64,000 bases of DNA from positions 49,826 through 113,825 of the forward strand of contig JAKCPI010009364.1 in assembly GCA_023213315.1 (NCBI GenBank), read 5' to 3'. Made by a program: the position numbers and the translations under genes. The first letter of the stretch is position 1, and each line of letters starts with the position of its first letter. Shown here piece after piece: positions 1 to 12,800 of this stretch. This DNA comes from Euborellia annulipes. Lineage: Eukaryota > Arthropoda > Insecta > Dermaptera > Anisolabididae. The notes under the pieces were generated by a model, which did no database searches, was not told the origin of the DNA, and saw only the letters and a program-made list of their open reading frames with translations.

Positions 1-326
1 AAGTACATCAGTAAAGTACTAATACTCTTTGGCCGATTTTGTTTAAAAGATTGTTTTCAAGCCTCAGGGAGGGTGCCTTACTTAAATATAAAATTTCAAC
101 CTCCTAGCTCTTTTTGTTCTTGAGATATTTTGTTTGCAGACAGCCACACACACACACACACACACCATGTTGCGAAAACCACTTTTTTTGTTTCAGGGGA
201 CCTCAAAACATATATCCATCAAAATCTCGACTTCGAATTTTTAACATAAATCCAATACTTTTTCAGTATATATACCCTGGTATATATATTATTAACATAC
301 GTATATATGTAAGAGAATATAAAAAC
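1..326 (-). repeat. Family B dispersed repeat, cut by window edge
   Basis: Part of a repeat with at least ten copies here. In its own orientation it begins ACTTTCTCTTACC, has a block about a dark-conserved aattcgatgtcgagattttg, a GTCTGTCTGTG stretch, a GTACTAGTACTTTACTGATG block, and ends in a long hairpin. This copy keeps the 5' part, inverted, with a (CA)n expansion at 149-166. No coding capacity. Confidence 0.8.
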
Positions 327-635
327 AAATGAATGAACTGACAGATGTAATGGAATGCTGAAAAAATTTTGTACTTTCACAGTGCATATAGGATGACCTA
401 TCGAATCATACAATAAAATCAGGATTTTAATAAAATTGAAATGATATCATAGTCACCAGCAGGTGTTGAATAGTTTCTTGAGAAAGAAAAGATAACTAGC
501 TATCGGTTCGATAAAATTCAGTTAAATTTTATGTTTTTGTTCTCAATTTTTTGAATCACACCTAGTTCAGTTAATAAATATTAAATTTAAAATTTATCAA
601 GCAGGTATTATTCGTTAACTCAATTATATTTTCAG

Positions 636-898
636 GTAATCTCTGCAGATGTACAGGTTATCGATCAATCATTGAAGGATTTAAAACCTTATTAATTGAT
701 GGAGATGAAGAAATCCTAAACAAAGCATGTAATAATGCATCAAATAAAGTCTGTGCTTTGGGAGACAAGTGCTGCAAAAATGGAAATGGTCATCCAAGAG
801 ATGATCCTTGTGAAGAAGAAAATGAGAAACTCTTCGAACCGTTGAAATTTACTCCATATGATGCTAGTCAAGAACCTATCTTTCCACCAGAATTACAG
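636..898 (+). CDS. XDH: XDH exon a (2Fe-2S domain C-terminus)
   Basis: Begins with two bases completing a split Gly, then NLCRCTGYR; the two Cys are ligands of the second 2Fe-2S cluster (bovine 148 and 150). An acidic linker follows, then FPPELQ, leading towards the FAD domain. Acceptor is ttttcag, donor is cag/gtacct. The ATG at 758 is internal, not a start. Confidence 0.93.
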
Positions 899-3800
899 GT
901 ACCTAATTACATTATTAAAATTATTATTTATAAATTGCAAAACTAACAATATTTCTCATTAAACAAAACCTTGCTTTGTTTTAACAACCTTTAGTTAGTC
1001 ATAGACATAATCCATCATTAGTAGGAGTCAGTGAATTTGATTTATTTAAATTTTTTTTTTTTAGGTATCAAACAAGTTGGATAATGAATATCTTTTGATA
1101 CATGGAGAACAAGTTGAATGGCATCGACCTACATCTTTACAACAGCTTCTTCAACTCAAAGTTAAACATCCGAATTTGAAAATTGTTGTTGGAAATACAG
1201 AAGTTGGTTAGTTTTTATTTATTTATTTATTATTGAAGAGAGAATTTGAAGATAAGATAAGATAAAGATATTATTTTCCATTCACTTAAATAATATAAAT
1301 AATAAATATCTTAACCAACAACTCTTGACTTAAGAGATCTGATATGATTTTTGGACAGCAAAAAAAATTTGGTTTGTGATCCACTTAGGGCATGATTTAA
1401 TTTATTTAAAAGGAGTCATTTTATAAGGGAAGGAGGATTATTATATTGCCTATTAAAAAACCCTAATAGCATCAATTCAATTAAATTGGAGTGTATAGAC
1501 TTTATTAAAAAAAATTCACCTCTATTTTTAAATGAATGAAATTCCGATATATATATATATATATTTAAAGAATTTGATTTTTTTTTAATTTGTTTTTATT
1601 AGAAACTTGTTTATTTTATTTCTTAGTCTACTTTTATTGGTTTAAATTATATATATATTATTAGATCTACAAATTTATGAAACTTTTTAATAAGATATTG
1701 ATCTTGGATATTGAGAAATTGAGAGTAAGTTTATTGAGAGAGTATAATAATATTAATAATAAATGATACAACAAGAAATTATCAGAAACACATATTAAGA
1801 TAAACGAGGATAAATGTATATATGCCGCAATGATGATGAATGTATAAATAGAGTTTGTTCTACAGTGCATGTTTAATTGACTAAATTGTAGGCTATGTAT
1901 GAGAATAATAGGGTCATTCCATGTCAAGTGTTTATATGGTCTCAGTTCTATCATTTTTAATTTTCTTTGATGGTAAAAATTGCCGGTTCATTTGACCTCT
2001 CTTTGTTTTACTACACAAACTCTTTGAAAAAGAAAATTAACTTTTTTTTAAAGCGAGATATTTCAAAAGCATCATCATCTGAATTATTTAAAAGGGTAAA
2101 TTTTGTGCTACAAGAATCATCCATATCCAAGTCGGAACTTGACATAAAAAGGCTTCACAAACATGAGATGAAATCTTAAAAATGTAAAGACATTCTTTCT
2201 TTAAGGTTCGATTGCTTAAAATCGTCCTAATTTCTTGTTGTTTGTTTCGGTTGGGATAGTAAATTTCCCTTGTTCGATTTTATTCAGTAGATGTCAGGAA
2301 AAATGTCTCCTTCAAAACGCTTCCATGGAAAATACATTTTTTTTTTTATATTAAATCATCTTGGAGGGGTCGATATTGGTTGCTTCGGACCAAAGAGAAC
2401 CGACTTGAACTGAGCGGACGTCAAAGATGAAGCTCACGTGAACTGAATCGCAGCCGTTATCAAGTACTCTGCACTTGCTCCGATTCAAGTGAACTGAATC
2501 GGAGCAAGTGCACAGTACTTGATAAAGGCTGCTTCTGCAGTATAGTATTTATATTTTTAATAAATAATTAATACAAAAATGTGGTCTATAATTAAAAATT
2601 CCCCTATTAATAATAATTCAAACCACAAAAGCTTTAATAAATATATCATTATTTCTCAAATTTTAGATTGCGTGGACTAATTCTGTGGTACAAAACAATA
2701 CAAGATCACCTAAGGCCTAATAATAATTCTCTACAAAACGCATTTTATAGCTGTGATGTTATATTAATAAGAGGGTAGAAAATGAGAGATTCAGCTAAGG
2801 TTTTTTTTTATTTTTTCCGCACGGCTGATGATTCGGTTCCGTGTTTGAACCATTTTCAGAGCTGGCGAAGATGGTTCAAACACGGAATCGAAAGGTCGGC
2901 CTTACGGATTTTGTATTTAATGTATTTAAGCACTTAGGCCACACCAAATTGGGCCCTTTGTGCCTGTGGAGTGAGATCTTTTCTCACTTTCCTACCCTAT
3001 GAGGAGACTTCGGCAAATGATAGAATTATGTGCAGCAACCTGGATTCGAACCCGAGCCGTGTTGAGACTTCGAACTGCCTAATCAACCGCATATCCGACT
3101 TAGCCACTTGCCTCCTCAGCCGTACTGATTAAATAAATAAAGAAAAAAAACCTTAGCTGATTTTCTACCCTTTATTAATAATTCTCTAATGTCAATTAGA
3201 TAAATAAATAGTAATTTTAAATATTTTTTTTATATTTTATTTATAGGCGTGGAAGTAAAAGCTCGCCGAATAATCTATCCAGTTCTGGTACAGCCTACTC
3301 AAATTCCTGAATTGTGTGTACTAAATAAAAATGATAAAGGAGTTGTTATTGGAGCTGCAGTTACTTTGGAAACAATGGAAGAATATCTAAAAGAAATAAT
3401 TTCAATTATGCCAGGTAAAACACTCAAAAAGAGGATATAACTTAAATCAACAATAATCAAAAAAAATAAGCACAATATTAATTAAAAAATAAATAAAAAC
3501 ACAAATAGAGAAGATTCAGAGGGGTGAATTTAATACTATAGGGATTACTATGAACTTTTTCATATAAGTTGAATCTATACAACGAAATGAGTTGAAATTG
3601 TTTTTAAAAAAGTAATTTAAAAAAAATTTGGTATAAAATAATTAATAAGAAATTTTTCAAAAATGTAATTAAATGTTTTTATGATTTTCAATAATTATTT
3701 TTTAGAAGCAATTTATATTATGCTAAAAGTAATTTATAAAATTACCATATAAATTTTATATATTATCTCACCAACAGATATTTTATTCAAGAATTTTTTA

Positions 3801-6800
3801 TTTGTTTTTTAAATAATATCATATACTCCTTTTAAATTGAAATTAAAAATAAAAAATGTTTTACATATAGAATATATCGAAATTGTACATTGAATTATTA
3901 ATTTTTTTTATATATAGGTACTGTAAAATTTTCTCTGAAAACCAGGGCCTGAGAAAGAGACAATCTTTAATACATTTCGGCCAAATGTAATTAAATATAT
4001 AAATATATACTATATATATTATAAAATGTATATCGTTCAAATGAATTTTTTATAAATATACGAAAGAGCAAATTTAGTAAATGAAGTATGGAAGCAGAGG
4101 CAGCCAAGAAAGAAAATTCTCCGAATGCTTTGCCAAACAGCTGGAGACGTTTCGGTCCATTTATTATGAACCATCCTCAGTCCATTAATTGGTGTATATT
4201 TAGTATTCTTTTTAACAAATGATGTATATTATATATTACCTGACTAACTCTGAGCAAATATAATAATATAAACCAGTTAATGGACTGAGGATGGTTCATA
4301 AAAAATGAACCGAAACGTCTCCAGCTGATTGGTAAAGCATACAGAGAATTTTCTTTCTTGGCTGCCTCTGCTTTCATACTTCCATACTTCCTTTACTAAA
4401 GTTACACAGACACAACTTTCAACTCAAAGAGCACATTTGCTTTGTAGAAGAGTGTGTCAAGTGTTTGAACTAGATTCAATAAAATTTTAGAAAAAGCAAG
4501 TAAAATTTAATTAAATGATTTAAACTTTCATGATTATTGTTATTAGAAATCAAAGCCATTTTTTGCCCTAAATCATGGTCTATTTAGCAAATAATATACA
4601 ATAAAATGTGTTACTAATTACAATAACATACGTTTCGGCTGCTAATTATGCAGCCGTCATCAGGTAGATGCATTCACTTTGAATATGCCAACAACTAGGC
4701 ACTAGTGAATAATTATTCAAAGTGAATGCAAAGTTATATTTTATTATAATTAGTAACACATTTTATTGTATTATTATTTACTAAAATAAACCCCGATTTA
4801 AGCGAAAAAATGTCTTTTATTTCTAACAAATAAAATTTAAATTATTTATAGAAAATAATTGAAAAAAAAATTGTATAAATGAGCCTACTTGTTTTTCTAT
4901 TAATAATACATATATCATTAGGCACAGCACAGAAGAAATAAGACGGTAATAAAATTTCCTAACGTCTTGGAATTAGGGATCCTAATTGACTCACGCATAA
5001 CAATGCCCTGTCTGTGTGAGACAGACCTTTGTTCAAACAAATAATAGAGACCTTTTTCACAAATATACTAATCTCTATTATTAGTTTTGACAAGTTTCTG
5101 GAGGGCGTAAATGTGTGAGTGTCATTTGTGATGCCTAACTCCTTGGCGTTAAGAAATTAAATTACCCTCTCATTTCTTATGTGACTCGTTGTATATTCAT
5201 GTTCTAATAACGGAGAGAATGCCTTCAACGTTATTCTTGTTTTAGTAGGTAAAAATTCAAAAAAATGAAAAGCTTTTTTCAAATATAAATATTTATAAAA
5301 TATACAATCTATATGTTTATAATACAGGATATATTGATATAAACATTAAGAAAAAAATTTCCTATTACAAATCAAATATTTATCCTTAATTTCATCATCT
5401 CAAGATGAGGCAAAATAAAAAGCTTTCAGTTTCGATTTGGGTTCCGGACCCAACTTAATTAAATGTTCGCCTCCATCTCTAGAACCAACCATATTAAGTT
5501 AACAAAACCCATATGTGGTCATCATCTTATTTAACAAGAGACAAATCAATATAAAAATAAGCTCTATTCATTTCCAGTTCAATAAAATAAAATTAAGCCT
5601 TGCCGTCACGACCTCAAAACCAATAAGCCGATATTTAGTAATTCATTTGGTCAATTTATATATTTAATTATAATGGCAATATCATATAACTATTTATTCA
5701 AATTTTATATTCAATTTCATATTTAAACATGTTTTAATTAATTATAAATTAATATGAATATTTAATCACAATTTCATTAAAACCTTTGACCATTTTAAAA
5801 TGATATTACTTAACACAATTTCAATGATAAATCTAATTTACAAAATAATCTGATGTGACTAGTCGCACAACACACAACTTACCTTAGGTAATCGAAAGTT
5901 GTGTACTGTGCTTGTCACACTAAATTTTTTCGTGTCGAGATATACTGTATTTAATTTTAGCTATATACCTTAGTTCCGAACTTGGGTTTTAAATGTTGAC
6001 TGCTTGAAATAAACTATGGTTATTTTTTGAAATTTTAATCTCATATTTGGATATTTTATACACAATAGGGAATCTTAAATAAATACAAAATTTCATAAGA
6101 AGTGGAAAATTTTTTTTTAAATGTGTAAAAAGTTCCAAAGGGGACCCCCTTTTGAATCTAAATTAACATGCAAATTCCCATAGGGATTTAACATTGGCTC
6201 TATGGAAGGAAGAACCGGAAATGAATTTGAAAAAAAATGGAAATACTACATCAGTAAAGTGTACTTCAGACAATTTTCAGGACGAAATGAGAATATACAT
6301 TTTAAAGAGGTTCTAAAAATAATTGATTTATGAATTTTAATCAAAATCGTTAGAGCCGATTTTGAAAAATTCAAAAAAAAAAAAACTGAAAATGTATTTC
6401 AGTAAAGTACTAGTACTTTTTGGCCGATTTTTTTCAAAAGCTTAGTTTGAGTGTCTGGGAGGGTACGTAACTTAAATATAAAATTTCATGAATTTCCTTC
6501 ATTCTTAAAATTGTTACACACAGACAGACCAATTTGCGGGACCCACTTTTTTGGACTCGGGGGGGGGGGGGGACCTCAAAGCATGTATATCCATCAAAAT
6601 CTAGACATCGAATTTTTGGCAATACTTTCTTTATATATTTCATATATAGGGTAAGAGAAAGTAAAAACAGTGATTTATTCGCATACGTATTGCTCGTACT
6701 ATTACAATCTTCAGTGTTTCAACTCTTTTTACTTAGCGATCCTGTAGCCATCGTCTAAAATCGAAACGGAATAAAAAGAGAATAAAACATATTAATTTGT

Positions 6801-9800
6801 TGCACATCTGTATAAAGACATACTTCGATTGTAATAAAAAAAGACTATCGATTATTTAATATAAATATTTAGTCTATGACTCTAAAAAAAATATTATCTT
6901 GCCTTTAATTCTTTTTAATTTTATTTTCAGAAAATAAAACACGAATTTTTAGAGCTATTGTTGAAATGCTACATTATTTTGCTGGGAAACAAATCCGTAA
7001 CGTTGCTGTGAGTATTTATAAAAAAAAAAAAGTTAGAATTGACTTTTTTTTAACTTTATTGAAATCCACTTTAAGGCTATTGGTGGGAACATCATGACCA
7101 GCAGTCCCATTTCCGATCTCAATCCGATATTGTTGGCTGCTGGGGTAATTTTACAATTAGAAAATAAAGGTAATTTATAATTAAGTTAAAAGTTTGTCTA
7201 ACAAAGCTTCAAAGTATAAAAACCAACTTCTAATTTCCATTTAAACTGGATTCATACTGAAAATAGTGTTAAATATAAACGACAGTAATTTAAGAAAAAA
7301 GTCTGACATAATAAAAAAGAAAAATGAAAAGTGATTAAGAAAACCAAAAGGGAATTTATCTTGGTGTTGACTTTGTATATTTTACAAATTACAAACATTT
7401 CAAAAGTAAACTTCATATATCGTATTTTTCTTTCATTTATCTTTCTTTTAATTTTCTTGAAACCTTCTTATTACTCTAATATTTTTTAATTTTAATAATA
7501 TAATATATTATCGCTGAGCTTAAAAGAAAATTTCTTATACTTTTTTTTTATTTTCTCTAATAAAATTAAAATACATTAGGACCTCGCTCAACGAGCACCT
7601 TTCATATCGAGTAATTTGCATAACGAGCAAAACAAATTGTAAACTTTGCTTAACAAGCGACGTTTCGCATAACGAGTACAAAACACGGACTGGGTCAAAA
7701 TAAAGGTCTGTCCAATTAGTTTATAATTTGGCTTTTATATTTAATATTTGCGCACTTTTAAATTTAGTGATTACAATTTATAAAAAAAAAAAAATTAAAT
7801 TATAAATCTAAATCTTATTATATTAAAGTGATTTTTTTTAAACAATCAAATTTTCCATTATTAATAATTAATTACATATTAAAAACAAGATGAAATAAAC
7901 TCTAATCCACAAATATCTACTTTCTAGTTCCAGTAGCCTCTTAGTTTCGCTTATGATCTTGTGTCTATATTGTGTTATATATGTACAGTGAGGGACAATA
8001 TTAAGTCCCACCCATGCGTTTTCTACTTGTGATTATTTCATTGTTTTTAAAAAATATTAAATATTTTGAATGCTTTCATTGTTCAAACCTAGAAAATTTC
8101 AAAAGATTTTCATTTTCTTTTATAAAAACAATGAAATAATTACAAGTAGAAAACGCATTGGTAGTACTTAATATTGACCCTCACTGTACATAAATAAAAA
8201 TTAATTGAATTAATTATTCAGAAGAAGATAATCAAGAAATAGATTTGAAGATGATTCAATCTCCTTAACAATATGTAACTAATTTCCTTTGATTAAACGT
8301 TATACATAACATTTTCTGAGTATTTTTCTACTTGGAACGCATTATCGTATTTTACATTAATTTATATGAGAAAATTTGTTTCGCATAACAAGTGTTTAGC
8401 TTTACGAGTAATAAACTGGAACGAATTATACTCGTTAAGCGAGGTTCCATTGTAGTTTGTTGCTGGATACTAGATAATTCCAGTACTTTGATAAAATAAT
8501 GACAATAGCTCTTAGTATAATAGTTGGAGTTGAGAGGTTGCATTTACGAAATGCAAACTTGTGTTTTTATATGTGATGTACAGTGAGGGACAATATTAAG
8601 TCCCACCCATGCGTTTTCTACTTGTGATTATTTCATTGTTTTTAAAAAAAATATTAATTTAAATTATTTCACAAAACAATTGACAATTTTTAAGACGTTT
8701 CGGCCAAAATTAATTTACCCAACTTCAATCCGCTAAATAAATTTTGGTCGAAATTTCTTAAAAATTATTAATTATTTATTGAAAAACATTTCTTGTCAGC
8801 ATCAGCTCAACTTCAACAATTATATTTATTTAGAGATTTCATCCAAAAAAAATTTAATTTTGATTTTTTTTCAAAAGACAGAGGCACACGTTACGTTGAA
8901 ATGAATGAAAATTTTTTCACCGGCTATCGAACAAATGTAGTTCACTCTGATGAGCTTCTTATTTCGGTACAAATACCATTTACAAGTGAAAAACAAGCAT
9001 TTGTCGCCTACAAACAAGCAAGAAGACGAGATGATGATATTGCGATAGTAAATTCAGCTTTAAATATAACTCTTGATCCCGAATCAAATAAAATCAAATC
9101 TTGTAGAATGGCTTTTGGTGGAATGGCACCTATAACTGTAATGGCAGTTAAAACTAGTCAATTTCTAATAGGCAGGTAAATAAACATTTATAAAAAGAGA
9201 AATATCAATAAAATTGTTTATTTTTATTTTATTCAATAATTATTTCTATTTCAGAGAGTGGACTTCTGAAACAGTTGAACTTGGATTGGATAAATTAAAC
9301 GAGGAATTTCCATTGGATCCTGGTGCGCCAGGAGGTCAAGCACCTTACAGACGAACACTCACTCTGAGTCTCTTTTTCAAATCATATTTAGCTTCGTTGA
9401 TTCAATTTGGACAAGAATTACCACCTGAACAAATCTCAGGAGCTAAAACATTAAAAACACTAAAGCCAGCTAGTTCGCAATATTATCAAGTGGTATGTAA
9501 ATAACAATTTAATAAGGATAGCGGATGGCAGACAGGAAAAATCAAATCAAATTCTATCAGATTTTCTTTATTTGAATGTCGACGTTTCCTTCCTCAGGAC
9601 CTGTATTAATATACATTAATAATTACAATAAAATATCACTAAAGACAATTATCTCCTTGCTTCGATCTCTCTCTATACTTACAATCAATCGTCAAGAAAA
9701 AAAAAATATAAATGGACGTATTGGTACTTTAAAGAAAACTGAAATCGTGCATGGAATAGACGGCAAATTAAATTTTGCCCCCCTAAAAATCCCCTAGTTC

Positions 9801-12800
9801 CGGCCCTGAATAGACCTGATACAATTTCAATAGTTGAAAAACTGAATGTCAGTCTAGTGAGTGCACAGCTAGAGAGTGGACGTACAGTGAGGGACAATAT
9901 TAAGTCCCACCCATGCGTTTTCTACTTGTGATTATTTCATTGTTTTTATAAAAGAAAATAAAAATTTTTATTGGAAATTTTCTAGGTTTGAAGCATGAAC
10001 GATTCCATTAAAAAATATATAATATTTTTTTAAAAACAATAAAATAATCACAAGTAGAAAACGCATGGTTGGGACTTAATATTGTCCCTCACTGTACGTG
10101 ACTGGAGCTCTTCTTATCCTGAACTGAATTCGATTACATTGTCTTTACTGATATTTTATTGTAATTATTTATGTTTTGATCATAGGTTCTGAGGAAGGAC
10201 GCGACTGGCGTCCCAAACGTCGACATTCAAATAAAGAAAATTGATTTTATTTATTTTTCCTGGCTGCCATCCGCTATCCTTATTAAGATATACAGCCATA
10301 TTCTTCATCAACAATAATTTGTATTTAAAAAAAAAAGATAATTAAAACATCTAAGTGTGCAACTCATGACTTTCTTGTACGACTATTAAACTACTCCTTG
10401 TAATGATATATCTGCTTATTTGATTTAGTTTGAAATAATGCCCTAAACGAATCCGCAATCAAAAAAATAAAATTGGAAAGTAATTTTCTAGATCAATGAA
10501 GTTTTTCTATAGACAAGAAAAGGAGCTTGTGCAACCAAAAATAAAAGCCTCAGGTTTATTACAATTCAACGAGACGTTCATTCCCACTTAATAAGTATGA
10601 TGGGCCAACTCGCCAGCACATATGCATGGGTGTAACTAGAAAATTTGGCTGGGGGGGGGGCATGGGACCAGCTATCCACCGGTGGGCCTGGAAAGCCCCA
10701 TATTTTCTCAATTTTTCTTGGGGCAAGGAACTTTCTGGGGGGGGGCAGGCCATATAGTACGCCATAGTTACGCCCATACACATATGATACTGTACATAAA
10801 TTCATATGTATAGTCCTATTGACCAACTCGGGTATTTTAACAATTTTGGAGGACTGAAGATGGGTAAATAAAATTCACCCGAAATGTCTCGTTGAATTGC
10901 AATAAATTGAGAGGCTTTTTATTTTTGGCTGCACCTGCTCCTTTCCCTGTCTATAATTTTCTAGATGTTAAACAATCCTAACCACAAAATTTCAACATTC
11001 TAGGACTAGCTGTTTTTAAATTAAGCGAGATACCATCTATTGCAATAGTATTTGAGACTAAAGCCCGATAGTTAGGCAGCCCAAATGGGGCACGCTCACT
11101 AAACTTTTTTCTGATTAAAACATTCAGATAATTTTTATTTCGATATATCTTGAAATTTATACTAAAAAGATCAATTTTTATGGTTATTTTGTAAAAAAGG
11201 GATCATTCGGACAATTGTCTGCTTTGAAAAAGGTATTTCTCACACAGACAAACTGCCATTTTGGCTGCCTAACTACCGGGCTTTAGTCTCAATACTATTG
11301 CAATAGATGATACAGCCCTTTTTTACAAAAGAATAACGACGTAATTGGATTAGGGCTGGTTAATATGAATATTTTAATTGAAATCTCGAACTTTAAAATT
11401 ATCTGAATGTTTTATACTTCCTTAACTTCGTACAAAGAAGTAAAAATGATAGATTAAATACAATATTCTTTGCCAGGTGTTAGAGATTAAACGCTACATG
11501 ACCTCAAGTATAATTTTTCATTATTGATTTTGGATTGGTCCTTTAACGTAAATCTTGTTTACCCTCTCTCTGCTTGCATGTTATAAATAATACAAATATT
11601 TATTTATGTGAATATTTATAGGCTTCACACGATAGACCAGATTCAAGCAAATTGGGGCTTCCTATTATACATAAATCAGCGTTAAAACAAGCAACTGGTG
11701 AAGCGATTTATTGCGACGATATGCCTAAATTTGAAAACGAGCTCTACCTTGCTCTTGTATTATCTACTCGAGCACATGCTAAAATACTTAAAGTTGATGC
11801 TACAAAAGCACTTCAGGTGCCAGGTGTGCACGCATTCTTTTCTGCTAAGGTATTTAAATCTTAAATAAAAATTATTATTTTTTTCATCAATTTTACTTTA
11901 ACTCCAGTCTTTTCTCTATTTTAGGACCTCAAACCAGAAAATAATAAATGGGGAGCATTAACGCACGATGAAGAATTATTTGTTTCTACTAAAGTTACTA
12001 GTATTGGTCAAACAATTGGTGCTATAATTGCCGAGGATCAACTTATAGCCCAAAGAGCAACAAAATTAGTCGAAATTGAATATGAAAATATAGAACCAAT
12101 TATTATTACTATAGAGGTATTATTTAATTTTTAATTAAATTTAATATAATATGAAAAGGGATTATATTTTATTTATAATATAAAAGAGTGAAAAACATCG
12201 TATATAATGGTTTAATTTTGTTAATTAAAACTTCCATTTTTATATAAACGAAAACAAAAAAATAAATTAAACCCATTGAATTCTATATTTTCATAAATTT
12301 TCCAAAAAAAAAAAAGATTAAAATCTATCCTTCCTTTCATATGAATATAAATAATTGAACATTTCGCATTTGGAAAGAAAAATAATTACGCTCTTTTAAT
12401 AATGTAAATTAACTTTTCTTTTTTAATTAAAAAAAAATCTGGTATGATTGACCGCACATCATCCCAGATTATTTTTGAGACATGCGGTTTTATATCCGAA
12501 CCAAGATATAATCATTTATAATCATTTAAATAGGAAAATATTTGTATTTTGTTAGTGTAACAACTATCCTATCTTTTATAAAGTATAAGAATAAAGAGGA
12601 TTTTAAACCATTTGGGAAGAATATACATTTTAAAGATCATCTAGAGATTTTCATATGAAGGTAGAAAAATGAGATGCAGCTAGAGTTTTTTCTTTATTTA
12701 TTTAATTCATACAGCCAACGTTTCAGTTCCGTATTTTGAACCATCCTCAGAGCTGGCGAAAAGTCACTATGAGAGTGTCACAGTGGTTTTTATATATAAT

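Larger units (their letters stand above)
4073..4400. repeat. Foldback element with two outward hammerhead-like motifs
   Basis: Arms of about 115 bp, nearly identical (agtatggaagcagaggcagc and its complement), around an AT-rich centre of about 90 bp. Each arm has a hammerhead-like core next to the centre. It lies in the XDH intron between 3414 and 6931. No protein. Confidence 0.8.
10506..10956. repeat. Foldback element with nested hAT-like MITE
   Basis: Arms ctatagacaagaaaaggagc and complement at the right end, caattcaacgaga and tctcgttgaattg inside. The right arm holds a hammerhead-like motif (10852-10890); the left is truncated at gacgttcat. Confidence 0.7.

Noticed and set aside
8793..8877. 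Upstream extension of the XDH exon starting SASAQLQQ
   Set aside because: Does not match the family, while the acceptor at 8877 gives correct phase and sequence.
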